This document shows positions 21,871-33,760 of a stretch of 64,000 nt of DNA, piece by piece (position 1 is the first letter of the stretch; every line of letters begins with the position of its first letter). A program made the translations under genes and the position numbers. This DNA comes from Camellia lanceoleosa (lineage: Eukaryota > Streptophyta > Magnoliopsida > Ericales > Theaceae): positions 161,755,040 through 161,819,039 of the forward strand of contig CM045758.1 of NCBI GenBank assembly GCA_025200525.1, written 5' to 3'. Below the pieces are notes generated by a model. It ran no database searches and was not told where the DNA came from. It saw only the letters and a program-made list of their open reading frames with translations.

Positions 21871-24800
21871 TCAAGAACCGATTTTTTGTTTTGCAATGGA
21901 GCAACAAGATTCTCCTTCTTTCAGACTTCCCGAGAAAGTAAAGTTTAATCTTAAAATGCTTTGTTTTCCCATGAAAACTGGATTGTTAGATATAGATATA
22001 GCAGCTTGGTTATCAACAAAAATTTGTGTGGACTCCTCCTGCTCCATATGCAGATCTGTTAACAATTTCCTAAACCACAGAGCTTGGTTTACGGCGGCTG
22101 TAGCAGCCACATATTCAGCTTCAAGAAGACTTTGTGCAATAATCTCTTGTTTCCTTGAACACCGGAGAACATGCCCGATCCAAAACTAAAGCAAAAACCA
22201 GTTGTACTTCTCATATCATCAATAGAACCTCCCCAATCATCACGAGAAGCCATGGAACTTAAAATCTGAACAATGAGTGAACTTTATGCCATAATTGACA
22301 GTGCCTTTGATGTACCTCAAAATCCTCTTTGTACTTGAAAATGCACCTCACTTGCACAGGCATAAACCTCGAAAGCAAACTCACAAAGATGCATTATGTC
22401 GTCGTGTTGTCAGAAGATACATTACAACCAATCAAACTCCTGTACAAACCTTCATCAACCTTGTCACCCATCATCCTTGCTGAATTTCTCTTCGATTCAT
22501 AGGAGTTGATGTAGCTTTGCAATCTTCCATGTGAAATTTTTTAGGATCTCCTTTGCATACTTTTGTTGGCAGATAAAGACTTCATGTTGCCTTTGCTTTA
22601 CTTCCATTCCTAGAAAATAGGACATCAAGCCCAAATCATTATCTCAAACACCTTAAGCATCTCGCTTTAAATTCCTTTATAAGATCCTCATTGCTCCTGT
22701 TATAAGCAAGTCATCAAGATAAACAGACACAACAATTAAGTCAAGAGCCTTCTTCACGTAAAGAGTAAATTCACTTAGACTTTTTACAAAGCCTAGGCTT
22801 AATAAGTGGCTATCTATTCTGCATCAGGCCCTTGGTGCCTGCTTAAGACCATACAATGCCTTTTTCAGCAAATACACTTTATCCTCATGCCCCTGCATAA
22901 CAAATCCTCCGGCTGCTCTACATATATTTCCTCCCGCAAAAACCATTCAAAAAGCCGATTTAACATCTAGCCGATAGATCTTCCAATCTTTTGTGCCGCA
23001 ATTGCTAGCAAAGAACCCGATTGTATCTAACCTTGCCACAGGTGCAAAGGTCTCAGAGAAATCAACACCATAGATTTGAGCATAACCCTTCACCACTAGC
23101 CTTGCTTTATACTTGTTGATCGATCCATCTGCATTTAACTTGGTTCTAAACACCCATTTAACTCCTATAATCTTCCTATTTTGAGGTTTTTCCATAAGCT
23201 CCCAAGTGTGATTTTTCTATCATTCTCATCTCCTCTTTCATAGCTTCCATCCATTTCGATCATTTTTAGCTTCTTCAAATCCTGCAGGTTCCGTTACAAA
23301 GAACATTGCATCTTTGATAAATGTCGAAAGCGCCTTGTTCCCCTAACTGGTGGGTTATCAACATTGTCTTTAGAAGGTTGCAAATTTTCTAAAATTGATC
23401 TTTTTCTCCATCATCCCAATTCCATTGTTCATTCTCCATGAAAGTAACGTTTCTACTTATCGAATTTTCCTCGCTTTGAGGATGGAAAACTCGTAAGCTT
23501 TAGAGATGTTGCTATAACCAATAAAGACTCTGTTCTCGCTTTCTTATCAAGCTTGTCTCTCTTCACCGAGGCACATATGAAAAACACAGACAACCAAATA
23601 CTTTGAAGTTATGTAGTGAAGGTTTGTATCCATACCAAGCCTCAAAGGGTGTTTTTCTTTTCAAAGCCCTTGTTGGAAGTCTGTTAAGTAGAAAAATAGC
23701 AGATTTGCACCTCGCCTGAATTTTTTTTTTGCGCCCTTTTTCATGTAGCGACATCTGGTCATCTCCATGAGTGTTCTATTCTTCCTCTCACTTACTCCAT
23801 TTTGTTGTGGAGTGTATGGAGCTGTCATTGGTGCTCGATTCCAAATTTCTTCACAAAACAAATCGAACTGCTCGAGGTGTATTCCTTGCCATTATCCGAT
23901 CTTTATACTTGCATCTTGCAGCCCACTCTGGTTTTCCACCCAAGCTTTGAATTTCGAACACAATCAGAACCTCAGATTTAAACCTTAAGAAGTAAATCCA
24001 ACACATTCTTGTTAAATCATCTATAAAAGCAATATAATATTTACTTCCCTTTAATGATGGGGTTCTCTGAGGCCCTCCAAGATCAGTATGTATTAGTTGC
24101 AGCTTCTGTGAAGCCCTCCAGGCCTTTTTAGGAAATGGCAATCTATTTTGTTTTCCATATTGACAAGCCTTGCAGCCAAGTAGATGCTCTTCTAGTGGAG
24201 GTAACCCTTGTACCAGCTGACTTTTCTGCATATATATGAGTGCTCCATGGTGAAAATGGCCCAATCTCTTGTGCCAAATTTCTGTTGTGTTCATAGAGAC
24301 TTGATATGCTGTCTGCTCCTCCTTCATTGGATCCAGAGAGAAGCACTTGCCTCTCATTTTGATTGTACACACCTCGCGGCCATCTGCATCTCTAATCATA
24401 CACTTTTTATCTTCAAACAACAGTTTATAGCCTTTTTCTAGTAGTTGACCAACACTTAGCAAATTTTGATCAATTCTAGGCACGTATAAAACATCAGTGA
24501 TTAGTTTTGTACCTAAAACACTTTCAATTGCTACTGTCCCTTTGCCTCTTACTTCAATGAACTCACCATTTCCAACCTTGACTTTGGAAATTTTAGTTCT
24601 ATCCAGCTCTTTAAAGAGCTCTTTGTCATAGGTCATATGGTTTGTGCAGCCACTATCAACTAACCAGTGTTCATTAGAGCTTTTGCTTGCATAACATGAG
24701 GCAACAAACAAGTGCTCCTCCTCCCGCCGATCCACTATTTTAGCTTCACCTTCTTGCTGTTGTTTGCTTCTACAAACCTTCTCTATGTGGCCTAACTGGT

Positions 24801-25608
24801 TGCACTTTCGCACTTGATGTCGCCTCCACCAACACTTAGATTGAGGATGATTTGTCTTTTTGCAATGCTTGGCATTGAGGGTAAGTTCCTCCTTTGTTGT
24901 TGCTTGTCTCCAGCTTCAGATTACCTTTGCTTGAGTTGTCTTTATTGCCCTTCTTTTTCTTGCCTTTACTTTTATCTTGGATTTGTAGTTTGGCCTTCAA
25001 AGCTCCCTCCACAAACCCTTCTTGCCTAATTAGTCTTCTTTGCTCCTTGCAAAGCATTCAAAAATTCTGCCAAGGAAATACTTGTTAAGTCTTTAGATTC
25101 CTCAAGAGAGGAGATTTTGGATTCAAACCTTTCGTATGGTTACTAGGATTTTTTCAACAACCCTTTGATCGACAAGTCTTCTCCAAGCAACCTTACCTTG
25201 TTTACTATGCTCGTGACCTATCGAGTACTCCTTGATGGTCTCTCGATTCCTTCATCCTTTGTATCTCAAATTCTCCTTAGGTTCATCACTTGCATGCTCC
25301 TTGATCTGTCATTGCCTTGAGACTCCGCCCGAGATAGTCCCAGATGTTTTGGTGACTCCAAAGTCATGATCTTGGTGAAAATAGCTTGAACCCTGAATGG
25401 AGGCAAGACTTGGCTTTGTATTTTTAGTTGTTCTCTCCTTGTGAATCTTGATTTCTTGTATAGTGGGATTGTCGTGCAATGGAACGATTTCATAATAAGC
25501 TTCAACCGCCTCCCAAAGATCAATCGCTTGCAAATAAGCAATCATCCTTATCGCCCATGTTTGATAATTCTCACCAAAGGAAAACTGTGGTATTATTGGA
25601 GAAAGCAT
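21871..25608 (-). pseudogene. Copia 1 gag-pol polyprotein, frameshifted
   Basis: Minus-strand pieces, in order. Gag from about 25608 (FSFGENYQTWAIRMIAYLQA). A CCHC knuckle (CNQLGHIEKVC, its first Cys pair damaged by a frame break near 24811). Protease with the catalytic VDSGCTNH. The integrase HHCC region (WHKRLGHFHHG ... CKACQYGKQNRLPF). The integrase core (HTDLGGPQ, then [20 protein letters not shown]). RT (GVKWVFRTKLNADGSINKYK at about 23150, YLDDLLITG at about 22697-22727 as the YVDD-type active site). RNase H (FVDNQAAISIS, ending near 21871). Pieces lie in different frames with stops between, so no functional polyprotein is made. It would once have encoded the particle and the enzymes for reverse transcription and integration. 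Confidence 0.9.
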
Positions 25609-25714
25609 TTGAGGCCATGCTTGGAAAGGTTAAGTGTTTGTGTTTTGGTGTTTTGGGGAAAGATCTCAGATTTCTCACACAGGCCCCTCAAGAAAACAAA
25701 TTTCGATACCAATA

Positions 25715-26048
25715 TGTTGTTATTTTTCAAGAACAGTGACAAAATAAGAACATATAAGAACAAAAATGAGTCGCCAAAATGACCTCATGATTTTATTGAC
25801 TAGAAAGTGCTTTATATACATGAAAAATATAACAGAAATGCATAACAACTTGCAAAGAAATAGCATCACAAGCCCATGAATAGATGAGCTTATCTCCTAG
25901 TTTCCTATTTTCTAGTAACAACTACTTTGAAGCTTTCAAACGTTTTGACTTATTCAAAAATACTCCAGCAACTTTATTCCAGCGATCTTTGAATATCTTA
26001 GAAGCCTACTCAACATGACACATCAGCAGCTGAGTCATCTTCTCAACA
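25715..26048 (-). repeat. Copia 1, right (5') LTR
   Basis: Same ends as the left LTR, TGTTG...CAACA. The adjoining PBS identifies it as the 5' LTR of a minus-strand element. Confidence 0.9.
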
Positions 26049-26058
26049 TAATTAACAC

Positions 26059-27318
26059 TTTGTATTATGTATTTTTTCCCCTTCCTATAGTGTTAATTCC
26101 AAAGTTCTAAAAAATGATCATGGAAAACAAATCCGTATTGGTCAAAAATATAATGGTATTAAAATATCAAACAATATATATATGTATATATGGAAAATGA
26201 GTGGGAGTACTAATTAGTGCCATCACTAATGATGTGACAGCGAGCACTACCACAATGTTGTTGTGTTTGTTTTTTTAAAAAAAAAAAAAAAAAGTGGATG
26301 CCACATCATTAGTGGTTGCTTTAGAGCACCACTTTTAGTGGTCTCTAGCATTGCCCATGTATATATATATATATATATATGCAAAAAGGAATTTTATAAC
26401 TGTTAAATTGACTTTATCAACCGTGAAGTAGCAATATCTATAATTTAAATCCATACAAATCGTGAATGAGTCAATATACATACATGTGATTTTTATTTTC
26501 ATCAATACATTGGGGTGTATTGATATTGGAAGAGCAAAAATATAAAAGTATCTGCTCATATTTAAAACTATGTGTAATTCCAACCAAAAAGAAAAATTAT
26601 AGTAATTTTTTTTTGGGGTCCTTGTAATGGGTTGTATTCTTTGGATGAAGAGGTTTATACAAACAAACAAACAAACAAACAAGTGGCGCTGCTCGTGATC
26701 AAAGACGGCAAATTGGGTGCGTGACAACCTCACTTCTTTAAGGTGTTTCTTCCTCATGTCAACTCCGAATGTCTGGTAATCATATATATTCATACTGCTC
26801 TGCTATTAATTTTCTTAGGTTGAGATTTATCCTATATTAATAAAATTTTAATTTTTATGTTCAATAACTAGTGCTTTTCAATGTCTGGTATTGATATAAA
26901 TGTTCAAATTTCAATCATAGAAGCTATGATATTTGCAGCTCTTTTATGCTTTTTGGCCTTTTCGTTTTTCGTTTTGTGTTTTTGCTTTTGACATAAATTG
27001 GAAAATGGATCATAAATTTGTTATGATCATTCAAATTCTGCTTTAAACTTGTCATAATCTGTTATTTTTAGATGACTTATGCTCAAAACCTTTGTCCCAT
27101 TTTTTATAGCTTTCAACCATGTTATCTTTGTTTTGTTTTCACATTTGCATAATTTGTATTTAAGATTGAAATTGTAAGTGTCATTTCTTTTCTTTTTATT
27201 TTTCTTTTTTCTTCACAATCTTGTTAAATAAAATATTTGATGGACTGATCTTCTGTTATTTTATGGCCATTGAGTTGTTGACTAAAATTCATTACTTTCA
27301 CTGAAGCATGTTCCTTTA
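26059..27318. other. AT-rich spacer with an inverted repeat and microsatellites
   Basis: About 26200-26356 contains ATCACTAATGATGTGACA paired with CACATCATTAGTGG around an A-rich loop, which is MITE-like without a proven TSD. An (AT)n run follows at about 26359-26380, and a (CAAA)n run at about 26661-26681. No host exon was recognised before 27319. Confidence 0.45.
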
Positions 27319-27319
27319 G

Positions 27320-28943
27320 GATTTGTTAAACACTTGAAAGGCAAGACATCAGGGTTGGTTTTCTTGACTGGTCTAAGTGGGAATACTTGGCTAGTTAATT
27401 TTATTCAGAAAAAAGATGGTCTATTTTTTCACTAAGGATGGTTTGCATTTGCGAAAGATCACTTTGCAGAATATGGAGATTTCTTTGTTTTCAAATACAA
27501 CGGTGATTTTGATTTCATTGTGACGGTGCTTGACAAAAGTGCATGTGAGAAAGAAGCTGCATTTCATGCAAAATGTACTCAAGACATTAGTAACTTTGTT
27601 AAAAATAAGGGAAAGAAGAGAGTGTAATTGCAAGAAAATGCTTCTTCACATGAAGTTTTTGAAGGTGCGCCAAAGAGGAGGATGAACACTGGGTCAAAAT
27701 ACAGACAGAAAGAATGGTAATAGCTTGAACTATATAGTTCTTTTTTTCTTTTTCTGTTTTTGAATCTTGTGAATTAGGAAAAATGAAGAATAAATTAAGG
27801 TGAATGATATAAAATCATGAGAAATAGTTTGAGCAAAAAGTGACAATTATAGACATCAATTTTATGTATTTATTTATTTGAAGCAGAGGACGGTGGACAC
27901 GAATTGTCAATGTGGGAAGGAACTCATGAGAAAAAAGCTATTCACCGCCCTTTTTTTGTCAGCTGTATGACAAAGGGCAATGTTAAGCAAGTATTTATTT
28001 TGGTGAGTTTATTCTACTAGTATTTATTTATTTATTTTTTGAGATTTATGGAGTATTGCTTTGCATTTTAATTTTTTTTGTTTTCTTAGATTGGATTATG
28101 GATCACCTTCCATTTATTGTATGTAGAGGTTAAGATGAATTCCATAAAAAGATTATAAAACTTTTCGAAACAGAACACTTGAAAGTTGAGCGCAAGAAAG
28201 TGGCGTAAAGTGAACATATGACGGTAATGAATTAAATAACATTTTGGAGTATATTCAAAATTTATAATCACTAACATGAATCCGTTGGAATAATTTAGTA
28301 GGTAGTAAAAAAATTGAGTTTCGCTCATTAACAAACTGGCTTCGGCTGATGAACAATCTTGACCTTGTTAAAGACATCAATTAATCTTGACTAGGGTCAC
28401 TCTGGAAGAGCAGAGATTTATATTTGGATTTTGAGTGTACATGCGTGTTGCAGGACTGAATAGGCAACATACTCTCTATTTTTGGCCCCATTTTAGTCTC
28501 ATGCATTGGGACTGCCCTTCATGTCAGCAAACATGAAGTTCAATGGGCCTTTTTGAACTTACATTGTTTTTGTTTATGAAAACATCAAAAACGAAAACAG
28601 AACAGGTGGTTTGTTCCATTTTTACTTCGTCCTACTGTTAAACTGCACTTAATTTATTAAGTGATTATTGCTGATGCAGTACATCCCGCCTCCATTTGTA
28701 ATGGAACATTTTCCAAGCTACGAAAACAGGCAAATCGTTCTTCGTAATCAAGAAGGTAATCAATAGATCGTCAAGCTTATTTGTCGAGCCACTTGCGGTT
28801 CTTTTTGTGCGGGCTGGCCTGCCTTTGTTCGTGACAACCGTGTTAAAGAAGGAGACACGTGCAGATTCGAACTAGTAAGCGAATTCAAAATGCTTGTACA
28901 CATTGCCAGAAAGAACAGAGAAAGTCAACAAGTGGTTGCATAA
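27320..28943 (+). pseudogene. REM-type B3 transcription factor pseudogene
   Basis: A first B3 domain reads FVKHLKGKTSGLVFLTGLSG, TWLVNFIQKKDGLFF, then an in-frame TAA (27433) before GWFAFAKDHFAEYGDFFVF. A second stop lies at 27625, before VFEGAPKRRM. A short linking exon at about 27893-28000 ends in FFVSCMTKGNVKQVFIL. A second B3 domain at 28678-28943 reads YIPPPFVMEHFPSY, RQIVLRNQEGNQ, a TAG (28764), then CGSFCAGWPAFVRDNRVKEG and CRFELVSEFKMLVHI. B3 domains bind DNA in the nucleus. REM members are plant-specific and often reproductive. The exon order with GT/AG-like borders points to a degenerated host gene, not a retrocopy. Three in-frame stops rule out a normal protein. Confidence 0.8.
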
Positions 28944-30051
28944 AATGCTTAAAACAACACAATTCAGTCAGTAGTTTTTTGGTTCCACAAAGTGAAATTT
29001 TATGGTTTTGATTCTATATCTAGGCATCTTGAAAAGCACTTTTTCGGTTTCTATTTATTTAAATTATATTTTATTTTTAATTTTTGGGTTTATGCCTCTT
29101 TCTGCAAGGTGGCGCATTTGCTTTTGTACCTTAAGGATAATAATATGTTGGGTCTTTTTAAGTGTTTAGTATTGTTCCACTGCCTTAAAATTTTAATTAA
29201 TCATTTTTTTCTTCTTCTTGTGTAATGTTTATTTTTGAAACAATCTGAAGATTTTAAGTTGTGATTGATTTACAATCTCCGGTGCTAGAAGACTGGAAAT
29301 TAATCACAATTCACACATTTTATACCAAAACAAATTCCGAAAATTAATCAACAAAGATAGTTCAGTTAGTTAGTCATATAAAATTTTAACTGGGAGGTTA
29401 GGAGTTTCTTTTTATTAATTAAAGGTAAAGATCGATTATTTATTTCTCATTTTGGGTCATTTTTTTTAGTTGATTATTTTTTTCATTATGAGCTATTTCT
29501 TGTGTTGATTGTTGAACTACTAGATATGTGTTTTTGGATCTTGGTTGTGTGGTTTGTTTTTTCATTATGGGTTATCTCTCGTGTTGATTATTGAGCTCGT
29601 AGATGTGGTGTTGGACTATTATTGTTCATTTTAAATAAAAATATAGGGGTAAAAAAATAATTTCATATTTTTTTCGTTAGGTCTGTTCTTCTCCATTAGT
29701 CAAAGGCAAGTATCTATAACTATGTGATTAGTTTTTTACACCCAAGAAAAAGAAGATAAAAGAACACATTTTAACTTATTTCAAATAGATAAGATATTTT
29801 CTTTTATCTTATTTTAAGCAATTCAAGTCAATGCGAAAAATTGGAGCTTTCCACAATTATACATATGACATCTTTTCATTGAATTCATTACTCATAACAC
29901 ACATTATTCACCCATTGAACATCTTTTAACACATCAACTTCTGAATGAAGACTCTCTCAGAAGATACACAATTTAACTTGCAAAACAGTTGGCTTTGACA
30001 CATCCTCAAAGGAACAAAAGTTTAATTATTATTAGCCAGAAGGGCCTCTTT
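28944..30051. other. AT-rich intergenic DNA
   Basis: Lies between the B3 pseudogene and the CAD 3' end. A twofold phrase (CATTATGAGCTATTTCTTGTGTTGATTGTTGA and CATTATGGGTTATCTCTCGTG...) near 29484-29590 is a small diverged duplication. No gene seen. Confidence 0.45.
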
Positions 30052-33000
30052 TTAGGTAGCATGTAATGTGTTACCGATGTCAATCACAAATCGGTATCTA
30101 ACATCGCCTTTCACTAAACGTTCCAGGGCAGTATTCACATAGTCCATTGGAATAACTTCTATGTCCGATGTAATGTTGTGATTTGTCGCAAAATCAATCA
30201 TTTCTTGAGTTTCTTTCAAACCTCCAGTGGCACTCCCAGCTACCAACTTCCTCCCTGTCATTTTCCATTTCTTATCAACAATATTTTTACTTGAAACAAA
30301 TGTATACATACACAAAGGTAATAAATAATTATTTATATTGATTGCAATTCTGTCAAATAAATCTAAAATGCCTTGGATCTTTTTTCTTTAATCCATTGAA
30401 AGAAGAAGTAATATTTGCTTACCCATAATCAAAGGGAAGACTGGTAGCTCAAGTGGTTTTTCTGGTGCGCCAACCATAATGAGCTTTCCGTGTGATTTTA
30501 AGAGGTTAAGTAATGGTAGGAGAGGATGAACTGCAGAGACTGTATCAATGATACCATCGATTGTGCCAATTGCAGCCTAAACACATTTGAAATTCCAAAA
30601 TGAGAAATTTTACTACATACTAAAAGAGGGAAAAAAAGGGAACTAATTATACTTAGGTCATGTTTGATTCACAAGACTAATAGTGAAGTATTAATAATCC
30701 TATTAAATTAGTGTGGTATTCACTATCCAATTGGATTAATATCCATTGGATTAATAATCCCACCCCTACCCCATTACTAATAATCCTACAAATTTGTTGG
30801 ATTAATTATCCATTGGATTAATAATCATAAACCAAAATGTTAAAACAAACATAGGATAATTGGGCCCACGGATTAATAATCCCAATCTCATACTCCAATC
30901 CACCCAATCAAACATACCCTTATAGTCCACCAAGTACGCACTTGTTGCACTTTAATTTTGTCAATTTCATCCGCAAACTACAAAAAAAGAGTTACCTCCA
31001 TCTGGTCAACATCACGGCTGACCAAGAATGAGTCAGCTCCAAGATGTTCAATGGCTTCCTTCTCCTTGCTAGGAGAGGTACTAATAACTGTAACTTTAAC
31101 CCCAAAAGCCTTTGCAAATTTGACAGCCATGTGACCAAGACCACCTAGTCCAACCACACCCACATGCATACCAGGTTTGTCTAGTCCAAAGTACTTCAAT
31201 GGGCTATAGACTGTGATCCCAGCACACAGGAGAGGAGCACCAGCGTCAAGAGGAAGGTTGTCGGGAAAGCGAATCACGAAGTGCTCGTTACAAACCATGA
31301 TGTCCGAATAGCCCCCATAGTTGGTGGTTCCATCATAGTAAGTGGTGCTATAGGTAAGAATTTGTTTAGTACAGTAGCTTTCGCGGTCGTTGGCACAATC
31401 GTCACACGAATGGCATGATCCAATCAAGCATCCCACACCGGCTTTTTCGCCTACTTTGACCTTTTGCACCTTGCTGCCAACCTTTGTCACTATGCCTACA
31501 ATCTCATGGCTGCAATGTGGAATTCATTGTGATCAATATTAGTTTGAATACTGTATTTCAACTACTAGTGTGAGAAATTGAAATAATACCTACTTTTAGG
31601 TTCTATTTGTTTCAATAAAAAGGCTAGTTTTTGACCGTTTGGTTTCAGCCCATTTAATTGACAATTGAGAGGGAAAAAACTTGTTAAACAAAATTTATCG
31701 GATTTGATAAGGAAAAATTAGTAAAACATCTCTTTTCAACTTTGGGTAGTAGGAGAGATCCAATATGTTTTTTTTTATTTATTATTGGTTAAGATCTTTT
31801 AATAAAATTTTTCTATGATCATATTAGATAAATTCAAAATATCAGAGAAATTTTTCTGTAAAAAATTAAAATTTTTTATGTCAAATTTTTTCTGTGAAAA
31901 TGTCGAGAGACCCCAACTACTCTGAAAATATTACACGTTCTTTATCTTATAAAATTTTAATATTATAAAAAAAATTCCCCATTTGGTAACTAGTAAAATG
32001 AAAAAAAAAAAAAAATCTTTTGTCTTTAGTGATTTATTTTAAGACTTTTCAAGTAAAAAACATTCAAAAAAAGTTCATTAAAGAAAAAAATTCGCAACCC
32101 CATTTAAATTTTTTGAATAACAAATAAATAATTTTTTTAACATTTGTCAAGCCCAACAACTTTATCATAAAAATTTAAAAATAAAAATAAAAATAAAAAC
32201 TACTAAAAAAGTATTTGTCTCTCCATCTCTTTGGAAACTCTCCTTGCGATGGGTTGATGTGTGCTCTGGGTGAAGGGTGAAACTTGTGTTGAGTGGAATT
32301 TACAAACAGAGATAATAGAAGAAAATGAAATTAAATATATCCGCAAGGAAAGTCAACAAAATAATGCCGATAATAAAAGAAGAAAAAAAAAAAAAAAACT
32401 ACTAGTTGCATAGAAATAAATGTATATAATTCAAAAAAATACATAGAAAGTGCACTGCATAATTAAGATGTTGGAAAATGTATCTTGCATCGATTTTCTA
32501 GAAGTTATTTTTTTTGAACTGCTTTTCTAAGAGTTGGATGATATATATATCTCCAACATCATGCATTGTGTATTTGTATGTGCGTGAGAGAGAGAGAGAG
32601 AGAGAGAGGACGGTGCAATTAAACATACCCGGGTACAAGAGGATATATAGACATGCCCCATTCATCCTTGAGGAAGTGAAGGTCGGAGTGACAAATTCCA
32701 CAATACAGCACTTTCAATGTCACATCATATTCTTCATTTTCCCTGAAATATCAATTCCAGTGGCACATAAATATATAAGAGGAATTATAAATTAACAAGA
32801 AGATTATAAAATAATTATAAATTTATAAATGAAAATGATCTGTAGCTCGAATGCGTAGAACTCGAATGGCCCGAATGGTACGAAAAATATTATCTTACCA
32901 GTAAGAGAATAAAAAAAATCCTAAAACGACGTCATTTTGAGATTTTGAACCATTCGAGCCATTGATATTTCGATTTACGTAGCGGAGTTGATTTATAAAA

Positions 33001-33440
33001 GTGTGAGTAGAGCCTATATTACGGTACAAATAATATCACATTTCATTTGATTCAAAACATAAAATCACTTACATTCCATATTTTTGTATTTAATTTTTTC
33101 CCAACTAATTCACAGTTCTCCTTTAAATATAGGGATTAATATTTCAAAACATTTTATAACTAACAGAAACGAAAAGGAAAAAAGAAAAAACATGAAAATC
33201 TTTGCATGACTAGTAGAATTTTGGGTGCCGATGCATGTCATAGTTTTAAATAACAGTATTAATAGTTTGAGCGATATATTATCATATCGATAAATAACAG
33301 TATTCAAAATATAAAATTTAATACGTAATGACTGATAGATACCTTCGAGAGAATTTGAAGGGAGAGAGGACTCCAGATGCATCTCTGGCTGCCCATCCGA
33401 AAGCCTTCACTGGGTGTTCTTCCTCTGGTGTTTTTCCCAT
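30052..33440 (-). CDS. Cinnamyl-alcohol-dehydrogenase-family (zinc MDR) oxidoreductase
   Basis: Five minus-strand exons join in frame to 360 residues: 33440-33343, 32742-32629, 31509-30996, 30576-30423 and 30254-30052. All splice sites are GT/AG, running from ATG (33440-33438) to TAA. The N-terminus is [20 protein letters not shown]. Catalytic-zinc region [10 protein letters not shown] (about 47-56) continues to PGHEIVG (about 70-76). The structural-zinc lobe is [15 protein letters not shown], the Rossmann motif [17 protein letters not shown], and the NADPH-type [10 protein letters not shown]. The length is normal for the family. CAD enzymes reduce cinnamaldehydes to monolignols. Close relatives include 8-hydroxygeraniol dehydrogenase and 'mannitol dehydrogenase'. 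The sequence start resembles that subgroup, but I cannot fix the substrate. No lesion seen. A second, truncated copy of its 3' end lies near 56.7 kb. Confidence 0.93.
30656..30919. mobile_element. Tourist-like MITE in a CAD intron
   Basis: Ends GGTCATGTTTGATT and AATCAAACATACCC are inverted repeats, flanked by TTA (30653-30655 and 30920-30922). The body repeats GGATTAATAATCC-type words. It lies in the intron between the 514-nt and 154-nt exons, away from the splice sites. Confidence 0.8.
32585..32609. repeat. (GA)n microsatellite in a CAD intron
   Basis: A GA run 20 bases from the donor-side end of the second CAD exon (32629). Read on the coding strand it is a (TC)n tract just downstream of the donor. 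Confidence 0.9.
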
Positions 33441-33537
33441 TTTTTGTTTTTTTGTTTTCAAGAACTATAAAGTAAAAATACACAAAGCACAGAGAGAGAG
33501 GAAAATGTTTTTGAGGACTGATAGTTGGATGATGGGG

Positions 33538-33545
33538 TTTATATA
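33538..33545 (-). promoter_or_regulatory. TATA box of the CAD-family gene
   Basis: The minus strand reads TATATAAA about 98 bases upstream of the ATG at 33440. This allows transcription to start near 33510 and leaves a short 5' UTR rich in CT. It is placed by motif and distance only. Confidence 0.6.
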
Positions 33546-33681
33546 GGCAGTAGTGAAGGATCCAGATCCTCTGAGGTTGGGGTTTAGTGACGTAATCGAT
33601 GAGCACTAATAATATAATAGCAAATGTTGACTTCTAGTTTTCTGCTGAAATTACTACTTTTCTCTCCATCCAACCAACGAC

Positions 33682-33760
33682 CAGTGGCGGAGGGAACATG
33701 GGCACATGGGCCCAGGACGGGCACAAAAATTTTATGTTTTTAGTATAGATTAATAAATTA
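33682..33760. repeat. hAT-like terminal sequence
   Basis: CAGTGGCGGAGGGAACATGG matches the well-known CAGTGGCGGA-type end of plant hAT elements. No matching inverted end was found before the CACTA region, so this looks like a truncated relic upstream of the CAD promoter. Confidence 0.35.

Larger units (their letters stand above)
21453..26048 (-). mobile_element. Ty1/copia retrotransposon 1, degenerate but full length
   Basis: Two 334-335-bp LTRs (21453-21787 and 25715-26048), TGTTG...CAACA, are flanked by the perfect TSD TAATT (21448-21452 and 26049-26053). On the minus strand the PBS-like TTGGTATCGAAA (25712-25701) follows the right LTR. A purine-rich CCAAGGAGGAG precedes the left LTR (21788-21798). 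The domain order gag, protease, integrase, RT, RNase H is that of copia elements. Frameshifts throughout make it non-autonomous now. Confidence 0.92.
21258..26058. mobile_element. Small TIR element split by a copia insertion
   Basis: The left terminal sequence (about 21262-21297) contains GTTAATTACACTAAATTCC and TCTTAACTATTAG. Its inverted partner (CTAATAGTTAAGAGAAACTTA ... TTAACAC) lies at about 21425-21452 and resumes at 26054 beyond the copia element. Without the copia insertion this is a MITE of about 195 bp with TIRs of about 35 bp. The copia element landed inside its right TIR. Confidence 0.6.

Noticed and set aside
26335..26793. 152-residue minus-strand frame
   Set aside because: AT-rich, starting in an (AT)n microsatellite and dominated by Tyr/Ile/Phe. 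No homology is recognised.
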